A program made the translations under genes and the position numbers. The notes below the pieces were generated by a model. It did no database searches, was not told the origin of the DNA, and worked only from the letters and a program-made list of their open reading frames with translations. This document shows positions 12,324 through 24,674 of a stretch of DNA of 31,194 nt, piece by piece (within the stretch, counting starts at the first letter, position 1; each line of letters starts with the position of its first letter). Source of the stretch: Saccoglossus kowalevskii (taxonomy: Eukaryota > Hemichordata > Enteropneusta > Harrimaniidae); the NCBI RefSeq assembly GCF_000003605.2, contig NW_003159150.1, positions 1 through 31,194 of the forward strand. The letters are read 5' to 3'.

Positions 12324-13048
12324 TCACGATAAGTTCTGATAAGGTGAGATACCCCGTTCACGACAAATTCTGATAAGGTGAGATACCCCGTTCACGACAA
12401 GTTCTGATAAGGTGTGATACCCCGTTCCCGAAAAGTTCTGATAAGATGAGATACCCCGTTCCCAACAAGTTCCGATAAGGTGAGATACCCCGTTCCCGGC
12501 AAGTTCTGATAAGGTGGGATACCCCGTTCCCGACAAGTTCTGATAAGGTGAGATACCCCGTTCCCGACAAGTTCTGATCAGGTGAGATACCCCGTTCCCG
12601 GCAAGTCCTGATAAAGTGAGATATCCCATTCCCGGCAAGTTCTGATAAGGTGAGATACCCCGTTTACGACAAGTTCTGATAAGGTGAGATACCCCGTTCC
12701 CAACAAGTTCCGATAAGGTGAGATACCCCGTTCCCGGCAAGTTCTGATAAGGTGGGATACCCCGTTCCCGACAAGTTCTGATAAGGTGAGATACCCCGTT
12801 CCCAACAAGTTCCGATAAGGTGAGATACCCCGTTCCCGGCAAGTTCTGATAAGGTGGGATACCCCGTTCCCGACAAGTTCTGATAAGGTGAGATACCCCG
12901 TTCCCGACAAGTTCTGATCAGGTGGGATACCCCGTTCCCGACAAGTTCTGATAAAGTGAGATACCCCGTTCCCGACAAGTTCTGATAAGGTGAGATACCC
13001 CGTTCCCGGCAAGTTCTGTTAAAGTGAGATATCCCATTCCCGGCAAGT
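12324..13048. repeat. Higher-order block E, copy 3
   Basis: The marker CGAAAAG is at 12429, exactly 748 bases (22 units) after copy 2. It follows copy 4 closely at offset 5214 for the full length, except that near 13046 it has AGTTCT where copies 1 and 4 have AGATCT. Confidence 0.85.
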
Positions 13049-13503
13049 TCTGATAAGGTGAGATACCCCGTTTACGACAAGTTCTGATAAGGTGAGATAC
13101 CCCGTTCCCGACAAGTTCTGATAAGGTGAGATACCCCATTCCCGGCAAGTTCTGATAAGGTGAGATACCCCGTTCACGACAACTTCTGATAAGATGAGAT
13201 ACCCCATTCCCAACAAGTTCTGGCAAGGTGAGATACCCCGTTCCTGGCAAGTTCTGATAAGGTGAGATACCCCGTTCCCGGCAAGTTCTGATAAAGTGAT
13301 ATACCCCGTTCCCGGCAAGTTCTGATAAAGTGAGATACCCCGTTCCCGGCAAGTTCTGATAAGGTGAGATACCCCGTTCACGACAAGTTCTGATAAGGTG
13401 AGATACCCCGTTCACGACAAGTTCTGATAAGGTGTGATACCCCGTTCCTGACAAGTTCTGACAAGGTGAGATACCCCGTTCACGACAAGTTCTGATAAGG
13501 TGA

Positions 13504-14420
13504 GATAGCCCGTGCCCAACAAGTTCTGATAAGGTGAGATACCCCGTTCACGACAAATTCTGATAAGGTGAGATACTCCATTCACGACAAATTCTGATAA
13601 GATGAGATACCCCATTCCCAACAAGTTCTGACAAGGTGAGATACCCTGTTCCCGGCAAGTTCTGATAAGGTGGGATACCCCGTTCCCGACAAGTTCTGAT
13701 AAAGTGAGATACCCCGTTCCCGACAAGTTCTGATAAGGTGAGATACCCCGTTCCCGGCAAGTTCTGTTAAAGTGAGATAGCCCGTGCCCAACAAGTTCTG
13801 ATAAGGTGAGATACCCCGTTCACGACAAATTCTGATAAGGTGAGATACTCCATTCACGACAAATTCTGATAAGATGAGATACCCCATTCCCAACAAGTTC
13901 TGACAAGGTGAGATACCCTGTTCCCGGCAAGTTCTGATAAGGTGGGATACCCCGTTCCCGACAAGTTCTGATAAAGTGAGATACCCCGTTCCCGACAAGT
14001 TCTGATAAGGTGAGATACCCCGTTCCCGGCAAGTTCTGTTAAAGTGAGATACCCCATTCCCGGCAAGTTCTGATAAGGTGAGATACCCCGTTCACGACAA
14101 CTTCTGATAAGATGAGATACCCCATTCCCAACAAGTTCTGACAAGGTGAGATACCCCGTTCCCGGCAAGTTCTGATAAGGTGAGATACCCCGTTCCCGGC
14201 AAGTTCTGATAAAGTGATATACCCCGTTCCCGGCAAGTTCTGATAAAGTGAGATACCCCGTTCCCGGCAAGTTCAGATAAGGTGAGATACCCCGTTCACG
14301 ACAAGTTCTGATAAGGTGAGATACCCCGTTCCTGGCAAGTTCCGATAAGGTGGGATACCCCGTTCCCGACAAGTTCTGATAAGGTGAGATACCCCATTCC
14401 CGGCAAGTTCTGATAAGGTG
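13504..14420. repeat. Higher-order block H, copies 2a and 2b
   Basis: GATAGCCCGTGCCC occurs at 13504 and again at 13776, exactly 272 bases (8 units) apart, so the first eight units of the block are duplicated in tandem. The second start, 13776-14420, follows 9288-9935 at offset 4488. The left part, about 13220-13770, also matches 19147-19697 at offset 5927. Confidence 0.85.
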
Positions 14421-14599
14421 AGATACCCCATTCCCGGCAAGTTCTGATAAGGTGAGATACCCCGTTTACGACAAGTTCTGATAAGGTGAGATACCCCGTT
14501 CCCGACAAGTTCTGATAAGGTGAGATACCCCATTCCCGGCAAGTTCTGATAAGGTGAGATACCCCGTTCACGACAAGTTCTGATAAGGTGTGATACCCC

Positions 14600-14614
14600 A
14601 TTCCCAACAACCCC
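14600..14614. repeat. Truncated 15-bp unit
   Basis: A unit reading ATTCCCAACAA runs straight into CCCC and the next GTTCCCGAC. It lacks the 19 central bases (unit positions 12-30), which removes the CTGATAAGG core. This is the clearest unit in the window shortened by an internal deletion rather than by scattered single-base losses. Confidence 0.85.
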
Positions 14615-15525
14615 GTTCCCGACAAGTTCTGACAAGGTGAGATACCCCGTTCCCGACAAGTTCTGATAAGGTGAGATACCCCGTTCCCGACAAGTTCTGA
14701 TAAGGTGAGATACCCCGTTCCCGGCAAGTTCTGATAAAGTGAGATACCCCATTCCCGGCAAGTTCTCATAAAGTGAGATACCCCGTTCCCAACAAGTTCT
14801 GATAAGGTGAGATACCCCGTTCACGACAAGTTCTGATAAGGTGAGATACCCCGTTCACGACAAGTTCTGATAAGGTGAGATACCCCGTTCCTGACAAGTT
14901 CTGATAAGGTGAGATACCCCGTTCCTGACAAGTTCTGACAAGGTGAGATACCCCGTTCACGACAAATTCTGATAAGGTGAGATACCCCATTCACGACAAG
15001 TTCTGATAAGATGAGATACCCCATTACGAACAAGTTCTGATAAGGTGAGATACCCCGTTCCCGACAAGTTCTGATAAAGTGAGATACCCCATTCCCGGCA
15101 AGTTCTGATAAAGTGAGATACCCCGTTCCCGGCAAGTTCTGATAAGATGAGATACCCCGTTCACGACAAGTTCTGATAAGATGAGATACCCCGTTCCCAA
15201 CAAGTTCTGATAAGGTGAGATACCCCGTTCCCGGCAAGTTCTGATAAGGTGAGATACCCCGTTCCCGGCAAGTTCTGATAAAGTGAGATACCCCGTTCCC
15301 GGCAAGTTCTGATAAGATGAGATACCCCGTTCCCGGCAAGTCCTGATAAAGTGAGATATCCCATTCCCGGCAAGTTCTGATAAGGTGAGATACCCCGTTT
15401 ACGACAAGTTCTGATAAGGTGAGATACCCCGTTCACGACAAGTTCTGATAAGGTGAGATACCCCGTTCCCGGCAAGTTCTGATTAAGTGAGATACCCCGT
15501 TCCCGGCAAGTTCTGATAAGGTGAG

Positions 15526-16121
15526 ATACCCTGTTCCCGGCAAGTTCCGATTAAGTGAGATACCCCGTTCCCGGCAAGTTCTGATAAGGTGAGATACCCC
15601 GTTCCCGGCAAGTTCTGATAAAGTGAGATACCCCGTTCCCGGCAAGTTCTGATAAGGTGAGATACCCAGTTCCCGGCAAGTTCTGATAAGGTGAGATACC
15701 CCGTTCCCGGCAAGTTCTGATAAGGTGAGATATCCCGTTCCCGGCAAGTTCTGATAAAGTGATATACCCCGTTCCCGGCAAGTTCTGATAAAGTGAGATA
15801 CCCCGTTCCCGGCAAGTTCTGATAAGGTGAGATACCCCGTTCCCGGCAAGTTCTGATAAAGTGATATACCCCGTTCCCGGCAAGTTCTGATAAAGTGAGA
15901 TACCCCGTTCCCGGCAAGTTCTGATAAGGTGAGATACCCCGTTCACGACAAGTTCTGATAAGGTGAGATACCCCGTTCCCGGCAAGTTCTGATAAGGTGG
16001 GATACCCCGTTCCCGACAAGTTCTGATAAGGTGAGATACCCCATTCCCGGCAAGTTATGATAAGGTGAGATACCCCGTTCCCGACAAGATCTGATAAAGT
16101 GAGATACCCCGTTCCCAACAA
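15526..16121. repeat. Higher-order block F, copy 2
   Basis: This is the partner of 7565-8160. It continues into a block shared with zone C, because bases from about 15950 match 19957 onward at offset 4007. One stretch is thus joined to different neighbours at each site, as expected of mosaic exchange. Confidence 0.8.
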
Positions 16122-16640
16122 GTTCTGATAAGGTGAGATACCCCGTTCACGACAAGTTCTGATAAGGTGAGATACGCCGTTCACGACAAGTTCTGATAAG
16201 GTGAGATACCCCGTTCATGACAAATTCTGATAAGGTGAGATACCCCGTTCACGACAAGTTCTGATAAGGTGTGATACCCCGTTCCCGACAAGTTCTGATA
16301 AGATGAGATACCCCGTTCCCAACAAGTTCCGATAAGGTTAGATACCCCGTTCCCGGCAAGTTCTGATAAGGTGAGATACCCCGTTCCCGGCAAGTTCTGT
16401 TAAAGTGAGATACCCCGTTCCCGGCAAGTTCTGATAAGGTGAGATACCCCGTTCCCGGCCAGTTCTGATAAAGTGATATACCCCGTTCCCGGCAAGTTCT
16501 GATAAAGTGAAATACCCCGTTCCCGGCAAGTTCTGATAAGGTGAGATACCCCGTTCACGACAAGTTCTGATAAGGTGAGATACCCCGTTCCTGGCAAGTT
16601 CTGATAAGGTGAGATACCCCGTTACCGGCAAGTTATGATA
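15950..16640. repeat. Higher-order block G, copy 1
   Basis: This shares ordered rare variants with 19957-20647 at offset 4007: GTTATGATAAGG (16054/20061), GATACGCCG (16171/20178), AAGGTTAGATACC (near 16335/20342), GGCCAG (16457/20464) and GTTACCGGC (near 16621/20628). Its last quarter, from about 16400, also matches 28464-28705 at offset 12,064. Confidence 0.85.
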
Positions 16641-16669
16641 AAGTGAGATACCCCGTTCCCGGCAAGTTC

Positions 16670-16720
16670 TGATAAGTGAGATACCCCGTTCACGACAGTT
16701 CTGATAAACTGAGATACCCC
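16670..16720. other. Short irregular patch
   Basis: GATAAGTGAG and GACAGTTC each lack one base of a run. The patch follows the end of block G copy 1 and precedes a zone A-like run. Confidence 0.75.
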
Positions 16721-17537
16721 GTTCCCGGCAAGTTCTGATAAAGTGAGATACCCCGTTCCCGGCAAGTTCTGATTAAGTGAGATACCCCGTTCCCGGCAAG
16801 TTCTGATAAGGTGAGATACCCCGTTCCCGGCAAGTTCTGATAAAGTGAGATACCCCGTTCCCGGCAAGTTCTGATAAGGTGAGATACCCAGTTCCCGGCA
16901 AGTTCTGATAAAGTGAGATACCCCGTTCCCGGCAAGTTCTGATAAGGTGAGATATCCCGTTCCCGGCAAGTTCTGATAAAGTGATATACCCCGTTCCCGG
17001 CAGGTTCTGATAAAGTGAGATACCCCGTTCCCGGCAAGTTCTGATAAGGTGAGATACCCCGTTCCCGGCAAGTTCTGATAAAGTGATATACCCCGTTCCC
17101 GGCAAGATCTGATAAAGTGAGATACCCCGTTCCCAACAAGTTCTGATAAGGTGAGATACCCCGTTCATGACAAGTTCTGATAAGGTGAGATACCCCGTTC
17201 ACGACAAATTCTGATAAGGTGAGATACCCCGTTCCCGGCAAGTTCTGATTAAGTGAGATACCCCGTTCCCGGCAAGTTCTGATAAGGTGAGATACCCCGT
17301 TCCCGGCAAGTTCTGATAAAGTGAGATACCCCGTTCCCGGCAAGTTCTGATAAGGTGAGATACCAGTTCCCGGCAAGTTCTGATAAAGTGAGATACCCCG
17401 TTCCCGGCAAGTTCTGATAAGGTGAGATACCCCATTCCCGACAAGATCTGATAAAGTGAGATACCCCGTTCCCAACAAGTTCTGATAAGGTGAGATACCC
17501 CGTTCATGACAAGTTCTGATAAGATGAGATACCCCGT

Positions 17538-18262
17538 TCACGATAAGTTCTGATAAGGTGAGATACCCCGTTCACGACAAATTCTGATAAGGTGAGATAC
17601 CCCGTTCACGACAAGTTCTGATAAGGTGTGATACCCCGTTCCCGAAAAGTTCTGATAAGATGAGATACCCCGTTCCCAACAAGTTCCGATAAGGTGAGAT
17701 ACCCCGTTCCCGGCAAGTTCTGATAAGGTGGGATACCCCGTTCCCGACAAGTTCTGATAAGGTGAGATACCCCGTTCCCGACAAGTTCTGATCAGGTGAG
17801 ATACCCCGTTCCCGGCAAGTCCTGATAAAGTGAGATATCCCATTCCCGGCAAGTTCTGATAAGGTGAGATACCCCGTTTACGACAAGTTCTGATAAGGTG
17901 AGATACCCCGTTCCCAACAAGTTCCGATAAGGTGAGATACCCCGTTCCCGGCAAGTTCTGATAAGGTGGGATACCCCGTTCCCGACAAGTTCTGATAAGG
18001 TGAGATACCCCGTTCCCAACAAGTTCCGATAAGGTGAGATACCCCGTTCCCGGCAAGTTCTGATAAGGTGGGATACCCCGTTCCCGACAAGTTCTGATAA
18101 GGTGAGATACCCCGTTCCCGACAAGTTCTGATCAGGTGGGATACCCCGTTCCCGACAAGTTCTGATAAAGTGAGATACCCCGTTCCCGACAAGTTCTGAT
18201 AAGGTGAGATACCCCGTTCCCGGCAAGTTCTGTTAAAGTGAGATATCCCATTCCCGGCAAGA
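17538..18262. repeat. Higher-order block E, copy 4
   Basis: The marker CGAAAAG is at 17643, and AGATCT is at 18260, 617 bases later, the same spacing as in copy 1. It is nearly identical to 12324-13048, although more than 4 kb of differently ordered units lies between them. Confidence 0.85.
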
Positions 18263-18724
18263 TCTGATAAGGTGAGATACCCCGTTCACGACAAGTTCTG
18301 ATAAGGTGAGATACCCCGTTCCCGGCAAGTTCTGATAAGGTGAGATACCCCGTTCCCGGCAAGTTCTGATAAGGTGAGATACCCCGTTCCCGGCAAGTTC
18401 TGATTAAGTGAGATACCCCATTCACGATAAATTCTGATAAGATGAGATACCCCATTCCCAACAAGTTCTGACAAGGTGAGATACCCTGTTCCCGGCAAGT
18501 TCTGATAAGGTGGGATACCCCGTTCCCGACAAGTTCTGATAAAGTGAGATACCCCGTTCCCGACAAGTTCTGATAAGGTGAGATACCCCGTTCCCGGCAA
18601 GTTCTGTTAAAGTGAGATACCCCATTCCCGGCAAGTTCTGATAAGGTGAGATACCCCGTTCACGACAACTTCTGATAAGATGAGATACCCCATTCCCAAC
18701 AAGTTCTGACAAGGTGAGATACCC

Positions 18725-18875
18725 CGTTCCCGGGCAAGTTCTGATAAAGTGATATACCCCGTTCCCGGCAAGATCTGATAAAGTGAGATACCCCGTTCCC
18801 GGCAAGTCAGATAAAGGTGAGATACCCCGTTCACGACAAGTTCTGATAAGTGAGATACCCCGTTCCTGGCAAGTC
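18725..18875. other. Irregular patch with single-base gains and losses
   Basis: The patch includes CCCGGGCAAG (one extra G), AAGTCAGATAAAGGTG, GATAAGTGAG and AAGTCCGATAAGG. The surrounding units otherwise follow the order seen at 14200-14400. Confidence 0.8.
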
Positions 18876-19146
18876 CGATAAGGTGGGATACCCCGTTCCC
18901 GACAAGTTCTGATAAGGTGAGATACCCCATTCCCGGCAAGTTCTGATAAGGTGAGATACCCCATTCCCGGCAAGTTCTGATAAGGTGAGATACCCCGTTT
19001 ACGACAAGTTCTGATAAGGTGAGATACCCCGTTCCCGACAAGTTCTGATAAGGTGAGATACCCCATTCCCGGCAAGTTCTGATAAGGTGAGATACCCCGT
19101 TCACGACAACTTCTGATAAGATGAGATACCCCATTCCCAACAAGTT

Positions 19147-19880
19147 CTGGCAAGGTGAGATACCCCGTTCCTGGCAAGTTCTGATAAGGTGAGATACCCC
19201 GTTCCCGGCAAGTTCTGATAAAGTGATATACCCCGTTCCCGGCAAGTTCTGATAAAGTGAGATACCCCGTTCCCGGCAAGTTCTGATAAGGTGAGATACC
19301 CCGTTCATGACAAGTTCTGATAAGGTGAGATACCCCGTTCACGACAAGTTCTGATAAGGTGTGATACCCCGTTCCTGACAAGTTCTGACAAGGTGAGATA
19401 CCCCGTTCACGACAAGTTCTGATAAGGTGAGATAGCCCGTGCCCAACAAGTTCTGATAAGGTGAGATACCCCGTTCACGACAAATTCTGATAAGGTGAGA
19501 TACTCCATTCACGACAAATTCTGATAAGATGAGATACCCCATTCCCAACAAGTTCTGACAAGGTGAGATACCCTGTTCCCGGCAAGTTCTGATAAGGTGG
19601 GATACCCCGTTCCCGACAAGTTCTGATAAAGTGAGATACCCCGTTCCCGACAAGTTCTGATAAGGTGAGATACCCCGTTCCCGGCAAGTTCTGTTAAAGT
19701 GAGATACCCCATTCCCGGCAAGTTCTGATAAGGTGAGATACCCCGTTCACGACAACTTCTGATAAGATGAGATACCCCATTCCCAACAAGTTCTGACTAG
19801 GTGAGATACCCCGTTCCCGGCAAGTTCTGATAAGGTGAGATACCCCGTTCCCGGCAAGTTCTGATAAAGTGATATACCCC
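19147..19880. repeat. Higher-order block H, copy 3
   Basis: It begins with TGGCAAGG at 19148 and has GATAGCCCGTGCCC at 19431. It matches about 13220-13770 at offset 5927 and then continues like the run after 14035. It stops at an irregular patch at 19880-19945. Confidence 0.8.
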
Positions 19881-19945
19881 GTTCCCGGACAAGTTCTGAT
19901 AAAGTGAGATACCCCGTTCCCGGCAAGTCTGATAAGTGAGATACC
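19880..19945. other. Short irregular patch
   Basis: CCCGGACAAG has an extra base, and AAGTCTGATAAGTGAG lacks two. It lies at the border between block H copy 3 and block G copy 2. Confidence 0.75.
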
Positions 19946-19956
19946 CCGTTCACGAC

Positions 19957-20835
19957 AAGTTCTGATAAGGTGAGATACCCCGTTCCCGGCAAGTTCTGAT
20001 AAGGTGGGATACCCCGTTCCCGACAAGTTCTGATAAGGTGAGATACCCCATTCCCGGCAAGTTATGATAAGGTGAGATACCCCGTTCCCGACAAGATCTG
20101 ATAAAGTGAGATACCCCGTTCCCAACAAGTTCTGATAAGGTGAGATACCCCGTTCACGACAAGTTCTGATAAGGTGAGATACGCCGTTCACGACAAGTTC
20201 TGATAAGGTGAGATACCCCGTTCATGACAAATTCTGATAAGGTGAGATACCCCGTTCACGACAAGTTCTGATAAGGTGTGATACCCCGTTCCCGACAAGT
20301 TCTGATAAGATGAGATACCCCGTTCCCAACAAGTTCCGATAAGGTTAGATACCCCGTTCCCGGCAAGTTCTGATAAGGTGAGATACCCCGTTCCCGGCAA
20401 GTTCTGTTAAAGTGAGATACCCCGTTCCCGGCAAGTTCTGATAAGGTGAGATACCCCGTTCCCGGCCAGTTCTGATAAAGTGATATACCCCGTTCCCGGC
20501 AAGTTCTGATAAAGTGAAATACCCCGTTCCCGGCAAGTTCTGATAAGGTGAGATACCCCGTTCACGACAAGTTCTGATAAGGTGAGATACCCCGTTCCTG
20601 GCAAGTTCTGATAAGGTGAGATACCCCGTTACCGGCAAGTTATGATAAAGTGAGATACCCCGTTCCCGACAAGTTCTGATAAGGTGAGATACCCCGTTCC
20701 CGGCAAATTCTGTTAAAGTGAGATACCCCATTCCCGGCAAGTTCTGATAAGGTGAGATACCCCGTTCACGACAACTTCTGATAAGATGAGATACCCCATT
20801 CCCAACAAGTTCTGACAAGGTGAGATACCCCGTTC
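19957..20835. repeat. Higher-order block G, copy 2
   Basis: This is the partner of 15950-16640. From about 20407 to 20803 it also matches 28464-28860 at offset 8057, including the GGCCAG and GTTACCGGC units and the following CAAATTCTGTTAAAG unit. The sequence then switches to zone C blocks near 20835. Confidence 0.85.
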
Positions 20836-21390
20836 ACGACATGTTCTGATAAGGTGAGATAGCCCGTGCCCACAAGTTCTGATAAGGTGAGATACCCCGT
20901 TCACGACAATTTCTGATAAGGTGAGATACTCCATTCAAAACAAATTCTGATAAGATGAGATACCCCATTCCCAACAAGTTCTGACAAGGTGAGATACCCT
21001 GTTCCCGGCAAGTTCTGATAAGGTGGGATAACCCGTTCCCGACAAGTTCTGATAAAGTGAGATACCCCGTTCCCGACAAGTTCTGATAAGGTGAGATACC
21101 CCATTCCCGGCAAGTTCTGATAAGGTGAGATACCCCGTTCACGACAACTTCTGATAAGATGAGATACCCCATTCCCAACAAGTTCTGGCAAGGTGAGATA
21201 CCCCGTTCCTGGCAAGTTCTGATAAGGTGAGATACCCCGTTCCCGGCAAGTTCTGATAAAGTGATATACCCCGTTCCCGGCAAGTTCTGATAAAGTGAGA
21301 TACCCCGTTCCCGGCAAGTTCTGATAAGGTGAGATACCCCGTTCACGACAAGTTCTGATAAGGTGAGATACCCCGTTCACGACAAGTTCT
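20820..21390. repeat. Higher-order block J, copy 1
   Basis: This matches about 22928-23500 at offset 2108, exactly 62 units, apart from a one-base loss near 20870 (GTGCCCACAAG versus GTGCCCAACAAG). Both carry the otherwise unseen ATTCAAAACAAATTC unit at 20933 and 23041. Small differences such as CATGTTCTG near 20840 are private to this copy. Confidence 0.85.
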
Positions 21391-21900
21391 CATAAGGTGT
21401 GATACCCCGTTCCTGACAAGTTCTGACAAGGTGAGATACCCCGTTCACGACAAGTTCTGATAAGGTGAGATAGCCCGTGCCCAACAAGTTCTGATAAGGT
21501 GAGATACCCCGTTCACGACAAGTTCTGATAAGGTGAGATACCCCATTCACGACAAATTCTGATAAGGTGAGATACCCCGTTCCCGGCAAGTTCTGATAAA
21601 GTGATATACCCCGTTCCCGGCACGTTCTGATAAAGTGAGATACCCCGTTCCCGGCAAGTTCTGATAAGGTGAGATACACCGTTCACGACAAGTTCTGATA
21701 AGGTGAGATACCCCGTTCCCGGAAAGTTCTGATAAGGTGGGATACCCCGTTCCCGACAAGTTCTGATAAGGTGAGATACCCCGTTCCCGACAAGTTCTGA
21801 TAAGGTGAGATACCCCATTCCCGGCAAGTTCTGATAAGGTGAGATACCCCGTTCCCGACAAGATCTGATAAAGTGAGATACCCCGTTCCCAACAAGTTCT
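21300..21900. repeat. Higher-order block K, copy 1 (GGCACGTTC-marked)
   Basis: This is the first of six copies of a block of about 600 bases. In order it carries TTCTCATAAGGTGTGAT, GATAGCCCGTGCCC, GGCACGTTC (CACG at 21621), GATACACCG, CGGAAAGTTC and AGATCT (21861). The next copy lies exactly 918 bases (27 units) downstream. Confidence 0.9.
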
Positions 21901-22217
21901 GACAAGGTGAGATACCCTGTTCCCGGCAAGTTCTGATAAGGTGGGATACCCCGTTCCCGACAAGTTCTGATAAAGTGAGATACCCCGTTCCCGACAAGTT
22001 CTGATAAGGTGAGATACCCCGTTCCCGGCAAGTTCTGTTAAAGTGAGATACCCCATTCCCGGCAAGTTCTGATAAGGTGAGATACCCCGTTCACGACAAC
22101 TTCTGATAAGATGAGATACCCCATTCCCAACAAGTTCTGACAAGGTGAGATACCCCGTTCCCGGCAAGTTGTGATAAGGTGAGATACCCCGTTCCCGGCA
22201 AGTTCTGATAAAGTGAT

Positions 22218-22818
22218 ATACCCCGTTCCCGGCAAGTTCTGATAAGGTGAGATACCCCGTTCACGACAAGTTCTGATAAGGTGAGATACCCCGTTCACGA
22301 CAAGTTCTCATAAGGTGTGATACCCCGTTCCTGACAAGTTCTGACAAGGTGAGATACCCCGTTCACGACAAGTTCTGATAAGGTGAGATAGCCCGTGCCC
22401 AACAAGTTCTGATAAGGTGAGATACCCCGTTCACGACAAGTTCTGATAAGGTGAGATACCCCATTCACGACAAATTCTGATAAGGTGAGATACCCCGTTC
22501 CCGGCAAGTTCTGATAAAGTGATATACCCCGTTCCCGGCACGTTCTGATAAAGTGAGATACCCCGTTCCCGGCAAGTTCTGATAAGGTGAGATACACCGT
22601 TCACGACAAGTTCTGATAAGGTGAGATACCCCGTTCCCGGAAAGTTCTGATAAGGTGGGATACCCCGTTCCCGACAAGTTCTGATAAGGTGAGATACCCC
22701 GTTCCCGACAAGTTCTGATAAGGTGAGATACCCCATTCCCGGCAAGTTCTGATAAGGTGAGATACCCCGTTCCCGACAAGATCTGATAAAGTGAGATACC
22801 CCGTTCCCAACAAGTTCT
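22218..22818. repeat. Higher-order block K, copy 2
   Basis: CACG is at 22539 and AGATCT at 22779, both 918 bases after copy 1. The copies diverge beyond about 21900/22818, where one reads GACAAGG and the other GATAAGG. Confidence 0.9.
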
Positions 22819-22927
22819 GATAAGGTGAGATACCCCGTTCACGACAAGTTCTGATAAGGTGAGATACCCCGTTCACGACAAGTTCTGATAAGGTGTGATA
22901 CCCCGTTCCTGACAAGTTCTGACAAGG

Positions 22928-23570
22928 TGAGATACCCCGTTCACGACAAGTTCTGATAAGGTGAGATAGCCCGTGCCCAACAAGTTCTGATAAGGTGAGA
23001 TACCCCGTTCACGACAATTTCTGATAAGGTGAGATACTCCATTCAAAACAAATTCTGATAAGATGAGATACCCCATTCCCAACAAGTTCTGACAAGGTGA
23101 GATACCCTGTTCCCGGCAAGTTCTGATAAGGTGGGATAACCCGTTCCCGACAAGTTCTGATAAAGTGAGATACCCCGTTCCCGACAAGTTCTGATAAGGT
23201 GAGATACCCCATTCCCGGCAAGTTCTGATAAGGTGAGATACCCCGTTCACGACAACTTCTGATAAGATGAGATACCCCATTCCCAACAAGTTCTGGCAAG
23301 GTGAGATACCCCGTTCCTGGCAAGTTCTGATAAGGTGAGATACCCCGTTCCCGGCAAGTTCTGATAAAGTGATATACCCCGTTCCCGGCAAGTTCTGATA
23401 AAGTGAGATACCCCGTTCCCGGCAAGTTCTGATAAGGTGAGATACCCCGTTCACGACAAGTTCTGATAAGGTGAGATACCCCGTTCACGACAAGTTCTGA
23501 TAAGGTGTGATACCCCGTTCCTGACAAGTTCTGACAAGGTGAGATACCCCGTTCACGACAAGTTCTGATA
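22928..23570. repeat. Higher-order block J, copy 2
   Basis: This is the partner of 20820-21390, with TGGCAAGG at 23294 against 21186 (62 units apart). It passes into the most irregular part of the array at about 23740. Confidence 0.85.
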
Positions 23571-23739
23571 AGGTGAGATAGCCCGTGCCCAACAAGTTCT
23601 GATAAGGTGAGATACCCCGTTCACGACAAATTCTGATAAGGTGAGATACTCCATTCACGACAAATTCTGATAAGATGAGATACCCCATTCCCAACAAGTT
23701 CTGACAAGGTGAGATACCCTGTTCCCGGCAAGTTCTGAT

Positions 23740-24290
23740 AAGGTGAGGATACCCCGTTCCCGACAAGTTCTGATAAAGTGAGATACCCCGTTCCCGACAA
23801 GTTCTGATAAAGTGAGATACCCCGTTTCCGGCAGTTCTGATAAAGTGAGATACCCCATTCCCGGCAAGTTCTGATAAGGTGAGATACCCCGTTCACGACA
23901 ACTTCTGATAAGATGAGATACACCATTCCCAACAAGTTCTGACAAGGTGAGATACCCCGTTCCCGGCCAAGTTTGGACAAGGTGAGATACCCCGTTCACG
24001 ACAATTTGTGATAAGGTGAGATACCCCGTGCCCCACAAGTATGATAAGATGAGATACCCCGTTCACGACAAGTTATGATAAGGTGAGATACTCCGTTCAC
24101 GACAAATTTTGATAAGGTGAGATACCCCGTTCACGACAAGTTATGATAAGGTGTGATACCCCGTTCCCGACAAGTTATGACAAGGTGAGATACCCCGTGC
24201 CCAACAAGTTATGATAAGGTGAGATACCCCATTCCCGGCAAGTTCTGATAAAGTGAGATACCCCATTCCCGGCAAGTTGTGATAAGGTGA
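23740..24290. other. Most diverged stretch of the array
   Basis: This stretch combines small indels (GGTGAGGATACC, GGCAGTTC, GGCCAAGTTTGGAC, GCCCCACAAGTATG) with unusual substitutions. The variant TTATGATAAG or TTATGACAAG recurs in several neighbouring units between about 24070 and 24215, while it is rare elsewhere. Unit period is still recognisable throughout. Confidence 0.8.
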
Positions 24291-24674
24291 GATACCCCGT
24301 TCCCGACAAGTTCTGATAAGGTGAGATACCCCGTTCCCGACAAGTTCTGATAAGGTGAGATACCCCGTTCCCGGCAAGTTCTGATAAAGTGAGATACCCC
24401 ATTCCCGGCAAGTTCTCATAAAGTGAGATACCCCGTTCCCAACAAGTTCTGATAAGGTGAGATACCCCGTTCACGACAAGTTCTGATAAGGTGAGATACC
24501 CCGTTCACGACAAGTTCTCATAAGGTGTGATACCCCGTTCCTGACAAGTTCTGACAAGGTGAGATACCCCGTTCACGACAAGTTCTGATAAGGTGAGATA
24601 GCCCGCGCCCAAAAAGTTCTGATAAGGTGAGATACCCCGTTCACGACAAGTTCTGATAAGGTGAGATACCCCGT

